The notes beneath the pieces were generated by a model, which did not search any database, was not told where the DNA came from, and worked only from the letters and a program-made list of their open reading frames with translations. The translations under genes and the position numbers were made by a program. A stretch of DNA of 64,000 bases from NCBI GenBank assembly GCA_012295275.1, contig CM022673.1, forward strand, positions 10,755,788-10,819,787, in the 5' to 3' direction. Origin of the DNA: Chrysomallon squamiferum (Eukaryota > Mollusca > Gastropoda > Neomphalida > Peltospiridae). Shown piece by piece: positions 11,105 through 23,930 of this stretch (position 1 is its first letter; every line of letters starts with the position of its first letter).

Positions 11105-14100
11105 ATGGTGAAGTTATCAGGAAAGGTTGTCTGTCGCCAGACGAAAACAACAAATGACGTTGTGTACGCACCAGCTACCGACGACATAGGCTGTTTTGTA
11201 AAAGGAACGACTCTTCTGAAGGGAACGTACGAAGGAATCGAAGTTTCTTCTGTTATTCCTTACACTACGTATCTTGGCGGGGGAGGCGTTTGTGGAGAAA
11301 GCTCCACAGAACCTGTCCACTACACGACAAAAACAGATAAACTCATCTACGGCTTTAATGGAGAAGAGCCATTTTTCACAGCCGATCATCCATTCGCCAC
11401 ACAAGATGGCTGGCGAGCTATTGACCCGCACGCCGCAAAAAAGACCAGTCCCTGGTTACAGGTAGGGCCTTTGGAAGTCGGAGATTACGTCAAAAGAATA
11501 TCACATAAAATGGGCCCCAGTGGGTTCGAATACAGCCAGAAAAAGATAACCAAAATCAGCACGAGGACACTTGAAGCTGGCAGTACTTTGTATGGTCTTC
11601 ACACATTCGAAGGTCCGAAGTCCTATCATGCTAACGGGTATTTAGTACATATGAACTATCCTGAAATTACATCGGCCAACGTTCAGCAAAGTTTATCCAA
11701 GGTTTTTAAATCTGACGCGCACGCTATCATCAAAAACGTCATAGAGCCTTTAATAACTGATATGCATGGAGAAAGGGGAGAAACGTTTCTGCAAAATATA
11801 AAGTCGGGACTGGAAACAAAGCCAAGTTCGAAACAACGCTTTATTCCTTTAGAGGAAACGATGCTTCTAGATATGCCTTTAGCGTACGAGACGGAGAAGG
11901 GCGAGGCCTTTCCAACACACATCAGCGTACGTCGCGGTGAAGTATTTCTGAACAACCAGCACGTTCAGTCTGCTGTGGTCAGTGAGCACCAGATCTGCTG
12001 GACACGACAAGTCAACGGACGCTTGCAGCATGGGAACATACATTTCAATCCTAACAGAATGACTGCATACGGAAGAATCAGCACTGACGAAGAGCCCGTT
12101 ACTTCCTATGCGGCGGCTGCACGAATTTCCGTCGTTCAACAGAATGCTGTTAAACCCAGCGTCAAGTTTACCGCAACGCTTCCAGTAAACACTTATAACT
12201 GTCTTGTAGGAGAGACAAAAGTGAAAGGTGGTCCGATGACAGACTGGGGTACCGTGATAATGGGATACGAAGTTGATCCCAAAACGAAAAAAATGGGGCC
12301 AGTTGGTAAGGCTTCTCTAGCAAACAGTATTATCTCGACACCCGATGATCTCGATAATGGTGTCATATTTTCAGTTGATAGCGACACCCAGGCTCTAAAG
12401 GTATCCATAAGCGTGCCGTCTGCATACTGTGATTTACCTGACGGTCCAAAATATATCACAATGGAGGGAACCTTCAACTGGGATTTCAGCTCATTTAAAG
12501 GTACAGCCATAAAATACGATTCTACAGCTACAGGTTTCGAAGGCGATTCCTACGAATGGTCAGGCCTGATTAATCGTAGTGCTGCTTCAAAAAGAATAAT
12601 ACAGCAAAGTCGCACTGCATCCATTCTAATGCAGAACACGCGTTCAGTGAGTTCAGCGGCAGCTGAAGTTCATCCAGATTCGTATGCTCTTGCCTCTTCT
12701 ACAGCTGCAGAAGATCTTACATTGGAAGAACTATACCAGCTTCCAGCACCAGACCAGTCTGAAGTTCACGATTTGTCTTTTGACTTAATAAAACAAATGA
12801 TGGAACACCAGATTCCTGCAAAATGGCGCGAAGAGATTCTTGGTATTTCGAAACCTGATATCGGAAATCTGGAGGTATTTGCTTCAAAACATTCTGATTT
12901 TCTTGCGAATGAATTTGGTCTCAGCTACATTGGTTTTGCACTGTCCAAGAATGCAACGTATGGGAAAAAATACAGTACGACTGATAAGAATAAAATGTTA
13001 TACTACTGGGCTGGTGACAAGGACTCAAGTCTGTCGCACAGTTCAGATTATTCCAGAGTAAATACGGTAGTCGCCACCAATGCGTTTATAAAAGTGAGCG
13101 AGAAGTTACAGAAATACATGAAGTCGAATCCCACTAAATGGGCCTACAAATTATTTCACAAATTCGACGATCCAGTTTTTATGAATGGTTTTGTTAGGTC
13201 ATTAGATGCAGCTCAGTCGACTAATCTTCTTCAAAAACAGTCCATGGTTCTTCAGTGTCTTGCTCCAGATATAAACTATGGGACCCAGCTTTATCACAAG
13301 GTCATGGTCCAGAGACTTAGTAACATTGGTAAAACGTACAAGGGATCCAGTGAAACCTTCGCGATTCTGAAAGAGTTTATATATGACGCATGCGGACAGA
13401 TGATCACAGCGATTTTGAGTGGAAGTGATAAGTTAGATTCGGGCATCTCCAAACAGCTGCAAAAGCTGATCAGAGAAAGCCAGAAAGAAGCGAATGAAAT
13501 TCAAGGAGAGGATTACCAGACATTCCTTTTAGGTATAGTTACGGAAACTATTACCCTTTGGTCTAAGGAGTCAGGAGTGCCTATGAAAAGAATGTCCAAT
13601 GCTGTGTCAAAGGTTCTGAAACTCCATCCTGAAATATCATCATCTGCTTTTGGCAAAGTGGTAGGGTTTATCACTCCTCTGTTAATGTGGGCTTTCATGG
13701 CATATAGCATTGTTAATGTTTTCATGAACTGGGGGGCAATGGCCCCGGAACAAAAGCTATTAGCGGTTGCAAACGGTGTTAGCTTTGCCCTGTCAACATT
13801 TGGAAAATTTCCAGACCTATTTGCTAAATTCCAAGAAGCAAAAGATGGTTTCTTTGATTTCGACTTCGTTAAAAAGTTTATGAAATTAACCGCAGCTGAT
13901 TCAACAAAAGCTGCCGAAGATGATTATATGACCAAACTAATTGAAGATGTGGAAGATGTTTCCACCGTAGAAGAAGTTATTACAATAGAAGCAGAACAGG
14001 CTGGGAAAAACGCAGGTTCAGTAGAAAGCGAAGTTGAAACAACTTCCAGGTACGTTCTTTCTTTCTTTATGATATTTGGAATACTTCAAATAGAAATTTT

Positions 14101-17079
14101 AATCAAAACAGCATAGGTAAAACATCTGATTTCGAAAGGGGTTTGTGTTGGCTGCACGGAAGGGTTTTTGTTCCAGATTTGTAATAGCAGTTATATATTT
14201 TGTCTATTATTTATTCTTGAATTATACTCAGTTATTACCTTGACACAAATTTTAACATTACGTAGGTTTCTATCTACCCGAGAGAAGCTTTTATTTTATT
14301 TTATTATACTGAGTGGGAGTGAAAGGACACAATAAAAAGAAATCTTTGAGGTCATAAACCAAGTCTGATCTTTCTTATCGTTTAGACAGAGATTTACAGA
14401 AGTATGTATTGTGATAATTATATTCCTTCCATTTTGCACAGATTTGAAAAAGTTTGCAATGTAACTGGTCAGATGGCTAAAGTGTTTAACATCATAGCCT
14501 TGGCCGCCGCGGTTGTAGCCATGGGATTTCAGATTGCCAGGGACTTCAGAGAAGGTCAATCAATTGCAGTCAAAGCTTTAGATATTACCGAGGTAAGTAC
14601 TAGAAGAACAGAAGGTCAGTAGTAGAGCTCTAAAAAATTTCTCTAATAAAGAGCTGACCACTTGAAAAATATTTTCTATTTCCAAAAATCGAGGCGTAAA
14701 TCGTTGCGCGAATGGCGGCGTTTTTTTGTGTTTGGTCTGCTGCACGTCTCTATTTCTATGTTAATGTCTGTTTTCTGTAATCCGCCGAAAATTATTGCGA
14801 AAATCTGATGTTCACGGCCTTGAGGGCCGAGTGTTAACGAACGTCTGTATTATATATATATAAGAGTATGACCAGTCTTATCCAAGTCTGTATTATATAT
14901 CTAAGAGTATGACCAGTGTTATCCACGTCGTTTTATATATCTAAGAGTATGACCAGTGTTATCTACGTCTGTATTATATATATAAGAGTATGACCAGTGT
15001 TATCTACGTCTGTATTATATATATAAGAGTATGACCAGTGTTATCTACGTCTGTATTATATATCTAAGAGTATGACCAGTGTTATCTACGTCTGTATTAT
15101 ATATCTAAGAGTATGACCAGTGTTATCCACGTCTTTATTATCTAAGAATGTGACCAGTCTTATCCAAGTCTGTATTGTATATCTAAGAGTGTGACCAGTG
15201 TTATCCAAGTCTGTATTATATATATATATAGGAGTATGACCAGTCTTATACCAGTCTGTATTATATATATAGGAGTATGACCAGTCTTATCTACGTCTGT
15301 ATCATATATCTAAGAGTATGACCAGTGTTATTCAAGTCTGTATTATATATCTAAGAGTATGACCAGTGTTATCCAAGTCTGTATTATATATCTAAGAGTA
15401 TGACGAGTGTTATCCAAGTCTGTATTATATATCTAAGAGTATGACCAGTGTTATCCAAGTCTGTATTATATATCTAAGAGTATGACCAGTGTTATCCAAG
15501 TCTGTATTATATATCTAAGAGTATGACCAGTGTTATCCAAGTCTGTATTATATATCTAAGAGAATGACCAGTCTTATCCAAGGCTATGTTGTTAGTTTCA
15601 GATAAATTGAGATGGGCTTGTTTTCACATGACGTCAAAGTCCTTTATTATTCCGATACATGTGCTTAAATCAATGATTTTACCTCGCTAGAACGAAAGGA
15701 ACTAATCATAAATAAACTAGTGAAAAGCAGTTAGTTAGATAGATGACAGTACATGGTGGTAAACAGTTTTCCATTCAGCTCTGGATGCGACTCAGTTTTG
15801 CGAAGCTAAATCAGTTTTATGATTAGTCATTAATCCAAATGAAGTTTATTATTAGAAATAAAAAATAGAAATTAAAAAAAATATTAAAAATTAATGTTTA
15901 TTTTAAGAAATCAAAATTATTATTAGAAATTAAAGGTTAGTGTGAGAAATTAAACTTATTAGAAATAAAAGGTTTTTTCTTTTTCTTCTTCTTCTTTTTT
16001 TTTTTTTATCAGACTGTAAAATTTATCATTAGATTTTCAAGCTTATGGTTAGAAAATAAAATTTATGATTAGAAAAAAAATGTATTAATAGAATTTGAAA
16101 TTTGTTATCTTCAAACATGTGATTCATGCAGTGCTTTTAAAATATTTTATTATCAGAGTTTATTCATTCTTGCCACAATTTTACTAAATTTATCTATCTA
16201 TCTATTTATCTATCTATCTGTCAGTCAATCTGTATATATATATATATATATCTTATGGATCAGTCGTCTTTGAAAATGAGTGACAAGTAGTAGTAATAAG
16301 AGTTTTATTTCAAAATATTTGCAATTATTAAAATTAAAATTGAGCTGGTTACTTTAATACTGGATAATTAATTAATTAATTAAATTATTTTAGGTTTTTA
16401 TCTGTTAATGTCTATATTTCACAATATGCTGTATTTCTCAAATTCGAGAAGTAAATTCAATTCAAATCCCTGTCACCCTATGAATCAACGTCCAAACAGA
16501 TGTTTCTTTCAAATACATACAAATATGAAACCATTTTTATTCATTTTTTGTTTGACAACTGAGAATAAGAAAAATTAGATAAATATAACTTTCAAAAATC
16601 ATTACAATTAAAGATATTTTGTGTTGTTTTCACTGTTTGTTTCTGCTTTATTTCATTTATTTATTTATTTATTATTATTATTGTGTGTGTGCATTTTTGC
16701 GTGTGTGTGTGTATGTATGTGTGTGTGTGTGTTTATCTTAAATACACATCAATACATAATTCTATCTATAGGGTCATTTTATCAAAATGCTTTCATTTTT
16801 ATTTTATTCCAGGCGGTTGTATTTGGTCTCCAGGTGTTGGCCGAGACAGCGGCCATGGTTTTCGAAAATGCAGTTCTGTCCACCATGGGTTCTGCTCTGG
16901 CCATTGCAGGCATCGTCATTTTTGTAATCCTGCAGATAATCGGCAGAAAACCGCCGAAACCTAAACCCACGGAAGCAGACATTTTCATAAACGAAAGCGT
17001 GAAGCCATTCCTCGAATCACTTCCGGAACCTGATCAGGCATGGTTGGATACATATCATGGCCGAACGAAGAAGAGTTAG
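11105..17079 (+). CDS. Hint-domain protein, copy B (3 exons, intact)
   Basis: Exons are 11105-14049, 14442-14592 and 16813-17079, joining in frame to about 1120 aa. Hint-like features: Cys30 in GCFVKGT, TADHPF at 92-97, and SYHANGYLVHMN ending near residue 184. An unrecognised body follows, with motifs such as FNWDFSSFKGTAIKYD near residue 460 and helical, charged sequence from about 540 to 800. Hydrophobic segments lie near 852-876 (LLMWAFMAYSIVNVFMNW), 995-1013 and 1053-1076. No signal peptide is seen. The tail is short and basic (GRTKKS). Known of the family: Hint domains catalyse N-S acyl shift and cleavage at the first Cys. Here only about 29 residues precede it, so most of the protein lies downstream, as in bacterial proteins where Hint precedes an effector. 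Inferred: an autoprocessed, membrane-inserting protein; a structural role is equally possible. Role and partners are unknown. Confidence 0.8.
14442..14592 (+). CDS. Copy B, coding exon 2 (hydrophobic segment)
   Basis: The acceptor TTTTGCACAG ends at 14441 and the donor GAG|GTAAGT follows 14592. The exon is 151 bp, like its counterpart in copy A. The helix VFNIIALAAAVVAMGFQIAR is rich in Ala, Gly and Ile. It ends in phase 0. Confidence 0.8.
14843..15583 (+). repeat. 41 bp satellite, about 18 copies
   Basis: A unit of about 41 bp (GTCTGTATTATATATCTAAG, then AGTATGACCAGTGTTATCCA) is repeated about 18 times within intron 2 of Hint copy B. Variation is mostly in the length of the internal TA run and in Cs and Ts near the end. 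It is absent from the equivalent intron of copy A. Confidence 0.95.
16813..17079 (+). CDS. Copy B, terminal coding exon
   Basis: The acceptor TTTTATTCCAG ends at 16812. The 89 codons include the stop. The exon encodes VFGLQVLAETAAMVF, then a hydrophobic helix around SALAIAGIVIFVILQIIG, then a proline- and acid-rich tail. It aligns with the last exon of copy A up to the final few residues. Confidence 0.8.
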   Translation, partial: AVVFGLQVLAETAAMVFENAVLSTMGSALAIAGIVIFVILQIIGRKPPKPKPTEADIFINESVKPFLESLPEPDQAWLDTYHGRTKKS

Positions 17080-17160
17080 AAACAGATTTTAATCTGAAAG
17101 CTATAATGGTTGTAGTAGTAGCAGTAACAGTAATATAGTAATAGCAGTAATAGTAGTAGC

Positions 17161-17166
17161 AATAAA
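17161..17166 (+). terminator. Candidate poly(A) signal, Hint copy B
   Basis: AATAAA lies 82 bp after the copy B stop codon, inside the TAG-rich repeat that follows the gene. Confidence 0.35.
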
Positions 17167-18782
17167 AGTAGTAATTTTACTAGTAACAGTAGTAGTAGTA
17201 GTGGTAATCGTTGCAGCAGTAGTAACGGTTGTAGTAGTAGTAGTAGTAGTAGTAATAGCAGTAACAGTAGTAGCAATACTACTACTACTAGTAGTAGAAA
17301 TATGAGTAGTAATTTTATTAGTAACAGTAATAGTAGTGGTAGTAACAGTAGTAGTAGCTTTAGTTGTAGTAGAAGTAAAAGTAGTAATATTAGTACTAAC
17401 AGTAGTGGAAGGAAAACTAGTAATACGAATAGTAAGAGTAGTATTCCATTAATATGTAGTAACTTTAGTAGAAGTGGTGGTGGTGGTGGTGGTGATGGTT
17501 ATAATAATAACAGAACGTAATATTAGTGAAAATATGAGTAAGTTGTTGTATGCAATAATAATTTAAAAACACTAAATATTTGGAATGTAGTATGTAATAG
17601 TATTATTATTATGAAGTAACAACAGCAGTGGTACTAGATGATGCTGTTGCGGTGGTAGCATCAGCAGTTACAGTATTTGTATAAGTATATTTGGGCATGG
17701 AAATAATAACGGTAAAAGCATCTATAGTAATTTTGTTTATCGGATATTCTATTCTGTTTCTTCTGCTCATAACAAAGACAGATAAATAAATATTATACTG
17801 TGGATTATTAGTTTCAATACAGGCGGTAACTGGATAACAGTTTTCTTGTAGTGGCAATACAGCAGTTTTATTAATTCGAGTATTTTTGGTGGTAGTAAAA
17901 TAATATAGTAGTAGCAGTAGTAGCAGCAGCAGCAGTAGCATTAATAGTAGTAGTAGTAGTGTAACAGCAACATCAGCAGCAATGAATGCAGTTATATATG
18001 GTGATGGTTAACTAATATATTATTTTTATTGCTGTTTCTAACGACACATAATTTTATACGAAAATTATGTTTTTTGAAAATATCACAAACCAATTATTTA
18101 GTATTTGCTTTTCTTGCAACTAGGTAGTACACATAGAACTATGGAATGGCCAATATTTTCGTTTTACGAAGAAATAAATGTTTTGTCTAAGACTCACTCT
18201 TTATAATGTTTCCAAAACATTGCAAGAGCTTCGCTATCCCGTATCGAGGAAATCTCGTCAGATAAGACGATACGTGAAAGTTACGTCTTTGCTAAACCTA
18301 CCTCTCTATTATTGTTCTAGTCCGTGGCAGAGCCATATTTTTGGGCCCCTGAAGCTTGAACAGTTATACGGGCTCTTAGCAAGCAGCAACAATGGTTATC
18401 TTCTTTAATGTTCCAAAGCAGACCACAGCATCTCAAATTTTGATTAAGGGCACTGGAATGTAAACATAATTAGTTTCATAATAGACCCGCAGCAATAGCA
18501 GTAGTAACAGTAGAAGCAGTAGTAATAACAGTGTAGTCGTATAGTAGTCGTAGTAGGAATAAGAGTTTTATTTCAAAATATGTAGTAATTCTTATTTATT
18601 CTATTTATTAATTTATTAGGATCCAGTATACACGTGATTTCATTTTGTTGCGTTTATCTAATTAAAATTTCTGTATCATTTTGATTTATTAAAAATTAAC
18701 ATTTAACGAATAAAATTTAAACTATTATTGGTTGTCTTATTTATGGATACAAAGATCAAGTTTCTCTGTTAGTAATAACAAT

Positions 18783-18784
<2 letters not shown>

Positions 18785-18844
<60 letters not shown>
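18785..18844 (+). repeat. (CT)n microsatellite
   Basis: About 30 uninterrupted CT units upstream of the TMC gene. Confidence 0.95.
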
Positions 18845-18848
<4 letters not shown>

Positions 18849-19668
18849 AAAAAAGTCGACAGTCAGAATAACCTGAATAGCTAATGCTTTTCTCTAAATG
18901 GAGCACCTTTAACACGGAAAAACAAAAGAAGGAAGAGCGCCATTTGTGAACTTGGAAATTATCAGTAATTTATTTATTAATTATAATATGCAATACAAAA
19001 GCACCTGTAATCAATTCCCTATCTTTTATCAGCAACTGAATGACATTTGTAAATTTGTCGCACAAAGAGTTTCGCAGATGCATTTTCAGGATGACATAAT
19101 GCCTGTAGATGACGTTTGGTTTTTCTAATATCATTTGATATTAATAAAAACAAAGAGAAAATAATTTCCACAGATAATTCTTGACAACATCTGGACGGTA
19201 ACGAAATTGATAATTTTAAGAGTTTATTTCCACTGGGGGACAAAATAGGAATAAATTTCAAGTTTTTCATGCCGTGTTTCAGTTTTAATTATGAAAACAG
19301 TACAAATAACAAAATTGCATTTTAGTTTAATCACTTAATCATGTATCATTAAATTTTAGAAGATTTGAGTTTTGTCTGGTTCGATCAGTTTTGATAATGA
19401 AATAACCGTGGTTAATTGTATATATAAAGATTTAAAGTGAATACAAATGATAAACTTTAGTGACAATATTTTTTATTGATTTTATGCATTTAGGATTTGG
19501 GAGGTCGTAGTTAAAAATGATTTTCAAATGTTTAAACCATTGTATTAGTTTAATTTTAACAAAAATTATACAGGATAGTGTGGGTGGTACTTTTTTCAGT
19601 ATAAGATATCTGAAACATTTACTTCTTTTTTTCTTTTTTTTTCAGTTTGCTTTATAACATAAGTCAAA

Positions 19669-19758
19669 ATGAGCAAAAAATCTGTATTTGATGATGAAGA
19701 AGATATCATTCAAACTACCAAGAGGTAAATCCTTTTGATTTAAAAAATAACAACAACA

Positions 19759-19794
<36 letters not shown>

Positions 19795-22700
19795 GTAATA
19801 ATAATAAAAAATAATATTAATAAATGAAATCTGTGCTTAACATTTATATTCATAAGCTAACCTTAAGACTTAACTTTGTATGTTACCTCTCACTGTGTAT
19901 TGACCTGGATGGGGTCTAAGTCATATGATCTGTATTTGTTTTTTCTGTTTGAAAGTTCTTTATTCTTAGAAATGAAAGTAATTTCATTTTGAAAGTTACA
20001 TCTATTAAATCACAGAGCCTTCCCACCTTTTTACAGCTCCTAGATCTGCCCTTACACAAACTGTAATATGTCATGAAAAACACTGGAATGTATGAAAAGG
20101 GGACAGTCCAGATTATAATATTTTAAAAGTGACAAATGCGTAACATTTTTTATAAAATAAAGGTCTAGAACATATGCAAAGAGTAACAGTTAACATAATG
20201 AGTAATATTTTACGAGTGACATAAATTTAAAAAAAAAAATGTAATAAATCAAAAAATAAAATAATGAATTGTACATATGTTTCATAAAGATTTGATTGTA
20301 CCTTTCAGTACTGAGCAATTGCTATATTTAATGATAAGGAAGGAAAAGACCTGCTAATGAGCTACCCTTTTTTAATTAGAAGGAAGGAATTTTTTTTATA
20401 TATATATATATATACATTATATACGCTACGCTGTAAGGCACTTGTTAGGATAGAAAATAGCTCAGTGGTTGTTATACGCAGGAGATTTGATCATATAGAG
20501 CCATTCATATCTCAGTTTTACATTCTTATCATTAAGCATGATTAATTTTAACTAATGAAAGAAGTAATGTTTATTATTATTTTTCATTTATTTACTTTCA
20601 TTATTTTGTATGATGAATAAAATTAGTTTTTAATTTATTATTTACAGCAAACAACGACTTTCAGCTGAAACAATGGATGAAAAAATGCTGAAAAGCCCAA
20701 GAAAACAGAGCAGAGTATGTTAATGTAGTCATTAAAATAAAATATTTATGATATAGATATTTTTTCATCATAAAATTTTGACTTGAGAATAGCAATAATA
20801 CTGGCTACTTTGTCATACCTTCCATATAGGAATTTTCTTTTGTCTTTTGTTTGTTAGTTGGAATAGAGATGTTGTACAGTTGTGTTTTTCTTAATCATTA
20901 TTATTATTATCATTATTATTATTATTATTATTATCTGCCTCTCTGTGTTTATTTATTTATTTTGTGAATCAGTTTCTCTTTAGCAACTTAAAACCCTGAA
21001 TTCTTTTCCATTTTTATATTTAGAGACTATCAACAGCTCAAGCATTCACAGCTCGAGTTATTGGTAACATTCAAGGTCCTGAAGAGTTGACAAAAGATAA
21101 AGAAGAAGAAGAGGAAGCCTATGCCCTGGAACACACAAAGAATGTACCACTGAAATTGTAAATACTACTCAAAATTAATTTTTTTAAAGTTAATTTTTTC
21201 GATATACCATTAAATAATCATTCTTTCTTATAAAAATGTTTAATAATAATTATTATTATAAGAATCTGAAAAACTTAGAAAAAAATAAGGAAGCCATCAT
21301 AACACCTTGATGAGTTTTTTATTGTCATACGTTATTATTAACAAACACTTGTAGTAAGAAATAAAATAATCTTTTGAAACTATGCAATATCTGAAAAGCA
21401 TAGATATAACTTTAGTTGTTTTTAGATTAATTTAATATAAAATATTAATTAATAAAAATATTTATAAGATATTAAATACTGAAAACACTTATGAAATATT
21501 ACATATATGCATATAACGGCAATTATTAGAAAGTATTAATTGCTGCAAATATATGGATGAAATATTTATTATTTTAAATAATACAGATTTTCATAATAAT
21601 TATATTTTCTTCTTTCAGTTATCGAATGGTGATTATATTGGTCAGGCGTGGAATAAGACAAGTAAAAGCAAAATGGAATAAAGTAAAGGTAAAAATGTGG
21701 TCTATATGTTTATGTGAGAGAGAGAGAGAGATAACAGTGAGATCAAGGGAGACAGATAGGATATAAGTGAGTAAAATAGAGAGAGGTACTTTTAAGTACT
21801 GAGATTGAAAACTACAGCTGTTACAATGGGAGTCTATTTATTTTCATTTGAATAAAGAAATTAAATAATCATAATAATATCTAAAAACACTCACTTGGTT
21901 ATAAATTAAAAAGTTGTAAGTATTTAGATGAAGAATTATAAAATGTTTTTTTCAGTTTAATATTGATATATGAATCCGGTATTAGAAAAAAAACATTTCT
22001 TATATATTTGACAGCACTGGTACAGGCGAGAGAGAAATAAGCGAATTGAAAATCCTATTCTCAATAAACAAATAAAAATAATGGAAGGTATCTTTCTATT
22101 AAATTTTATTTAGAAATTTTATCGTGTAATCTCAAAGAATAGTTACTTCTTTAAAACGAAGTGAATTTTTTATTTCTGTTTTTGATACAGATATACATGC
22201 ATGTGCATGCACACACACACACACACACACACAGACACACACACACATACACACAAAGCAATGTATTATTATTGTTATTTCTAACATATCTTTACTGAAT
22301 CATTTCTACACAACTATTCATCCAGTCTTTGATTACAAATTCATATACATTAGTGTTGAGATTAACTGATATACAACCTCAAAATATCTTGCATTATTTT
22401 ATTTTATTTTATTTTATTTTTTTTTTATTTCTTTCTTTTAGGACATTTTGGATCAGGTATTGGCACAATGTTTGTGTTCTTTCGATGGGTCTTGTTGCTG
22501 AATATAGGTCTCTCCTTCATATGGACCACATTTATTGTGATTCCAATGGCAGTGACTTTTAACTACAAAGGGCCAATGGGGAAATTCTCATACAAAAATC
22601 TTTTAGATGGAGAGGTCAGTTTTAAAAAATATTGTTGAGGTTTGTTTTGAGTTATTTGTTTATTTGTCTATTTTATTTTCTTTTATTTTCTTTTATTATT

Positions 22701-23889
22701 TTTTTCTACTTACTTATTTTTATTTTTTTTCATTAAATATTAAAAAAAAATGTTTTCCAGAACTTATAAAATTGTGATTGTCACATTTTAAAAAATTAAT
22801 ATTTTGAGATCGAACAAGTAGATTGTGGAGTTAGGTCAATGTTTTATTTGTAGGGTCCTGTTGGAACATCATGGTTTTTCTTTGGTGCATATGTGCCAGA
22901 AATTGGAATGTATCACCTGGGACTAGCATATCTGATTATGATTCTGATAACATATTTTGGCAGTCTGTGGATTATTTTAATAACGTAAGATTTATTCATG
23001 GAACAGTAACAATTAGTTAATTTAAAAATATTTTTTAAAACAATTCTTTAATATCATCAACCTATTACAAATTTAGATCTTTTTTGTTTTAAAGTATTTT
23101 TTTTTTTTTAATGAATTAAATTTATATATTTTTGAAATTCCAGGTAATTAGCTGTTTGATGTTTTACAAATTTATTTGTTTTTAAGAATAATAGTAATAA
23201 TAATAATAATAGGTCATTGTGTATAATTTTTGTTTTATTGACCAGTTGTGAATGTGTAACTGAAATTCAGTATTAAATGTGCAAGATGAGTCAGTTTTAA
23301 ACTTTATAATATCTAAAAGGATTAAAATATTTATAACTTATTCAAAATGTCTTGTAAGTGAAAAAAATCTTCATTCATAATTTGAAGCTGGTAGTGCATC
23401 AGTAGTTAATACTTATGTTAAGCATGGTTTTTTCTTTTGCTACATGAATTACATTCTCAACCGATCCATTCTGTGTACACGTTCATCATTACTGTAGTGA
23501 AATCACAGCACCAGAATTATTATATTTTTCAACTTAATGCTTTGCTATACTACATTATTAATTAAGATTCGATCAAAAAAAAAAAAAAAAAAAAAAAAAA
23601 CATGAGAATATGCAAAATATATTTAGACAATTTCTACACTTAATGGTACACTTTAAGCATAATTTGTTGAGAGTTTTTTTTTTTACATTTTGTAGAATTG
23701 CAGCAGCAGAAGAACCCATGTCAGGTTCACGACTGTTTAGTTCAAGATTTGCATATTCTCTGATAATGTGGACTTCCTGGGACCATTCAGTTATCACTGC
23801 TGAAGCCACTCTGAACCTCAGTAAAGGCATTGCAAGTGCTTTCAAAGTAAGTTCATTAAGCAAGTTGTAAGGAAAGTGTTAAAAGTTAA

Positions 23890-23930
<41 letters not shown>

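Larger units (their letters stand above)
17080..19645. other. Repeat-rich intergenic region
   Basis: It begins with TAG/AGT trinucleotide sequence (about 17100-17410) and a second AGT/AGC patch (about 17880-17960), and holds a (CT)n run at about 18785-18844. The piece at 18150-18420 is less repetitive, but its frame has no recognised similarity. No gene supported. Confidence 0.65.

Noticed and set aside
14843-15583. CRISPR-like array
   Set aside because: The repeats are directly contiguous, without unique spacers, and lie in an animal intron; this is a satellite.
17076-17520. Ser/Asn-rich and Leu-rich frames after Hint copy B
   Set aside because: They are translations of the TAG/AGT trinucleotide repeat following the gene.
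18178-18408. 76-codon + strand frame in a less repetitive patch
   Set aside because: No recognised motif and no splice context linking it to TMC; not supported as a gene.
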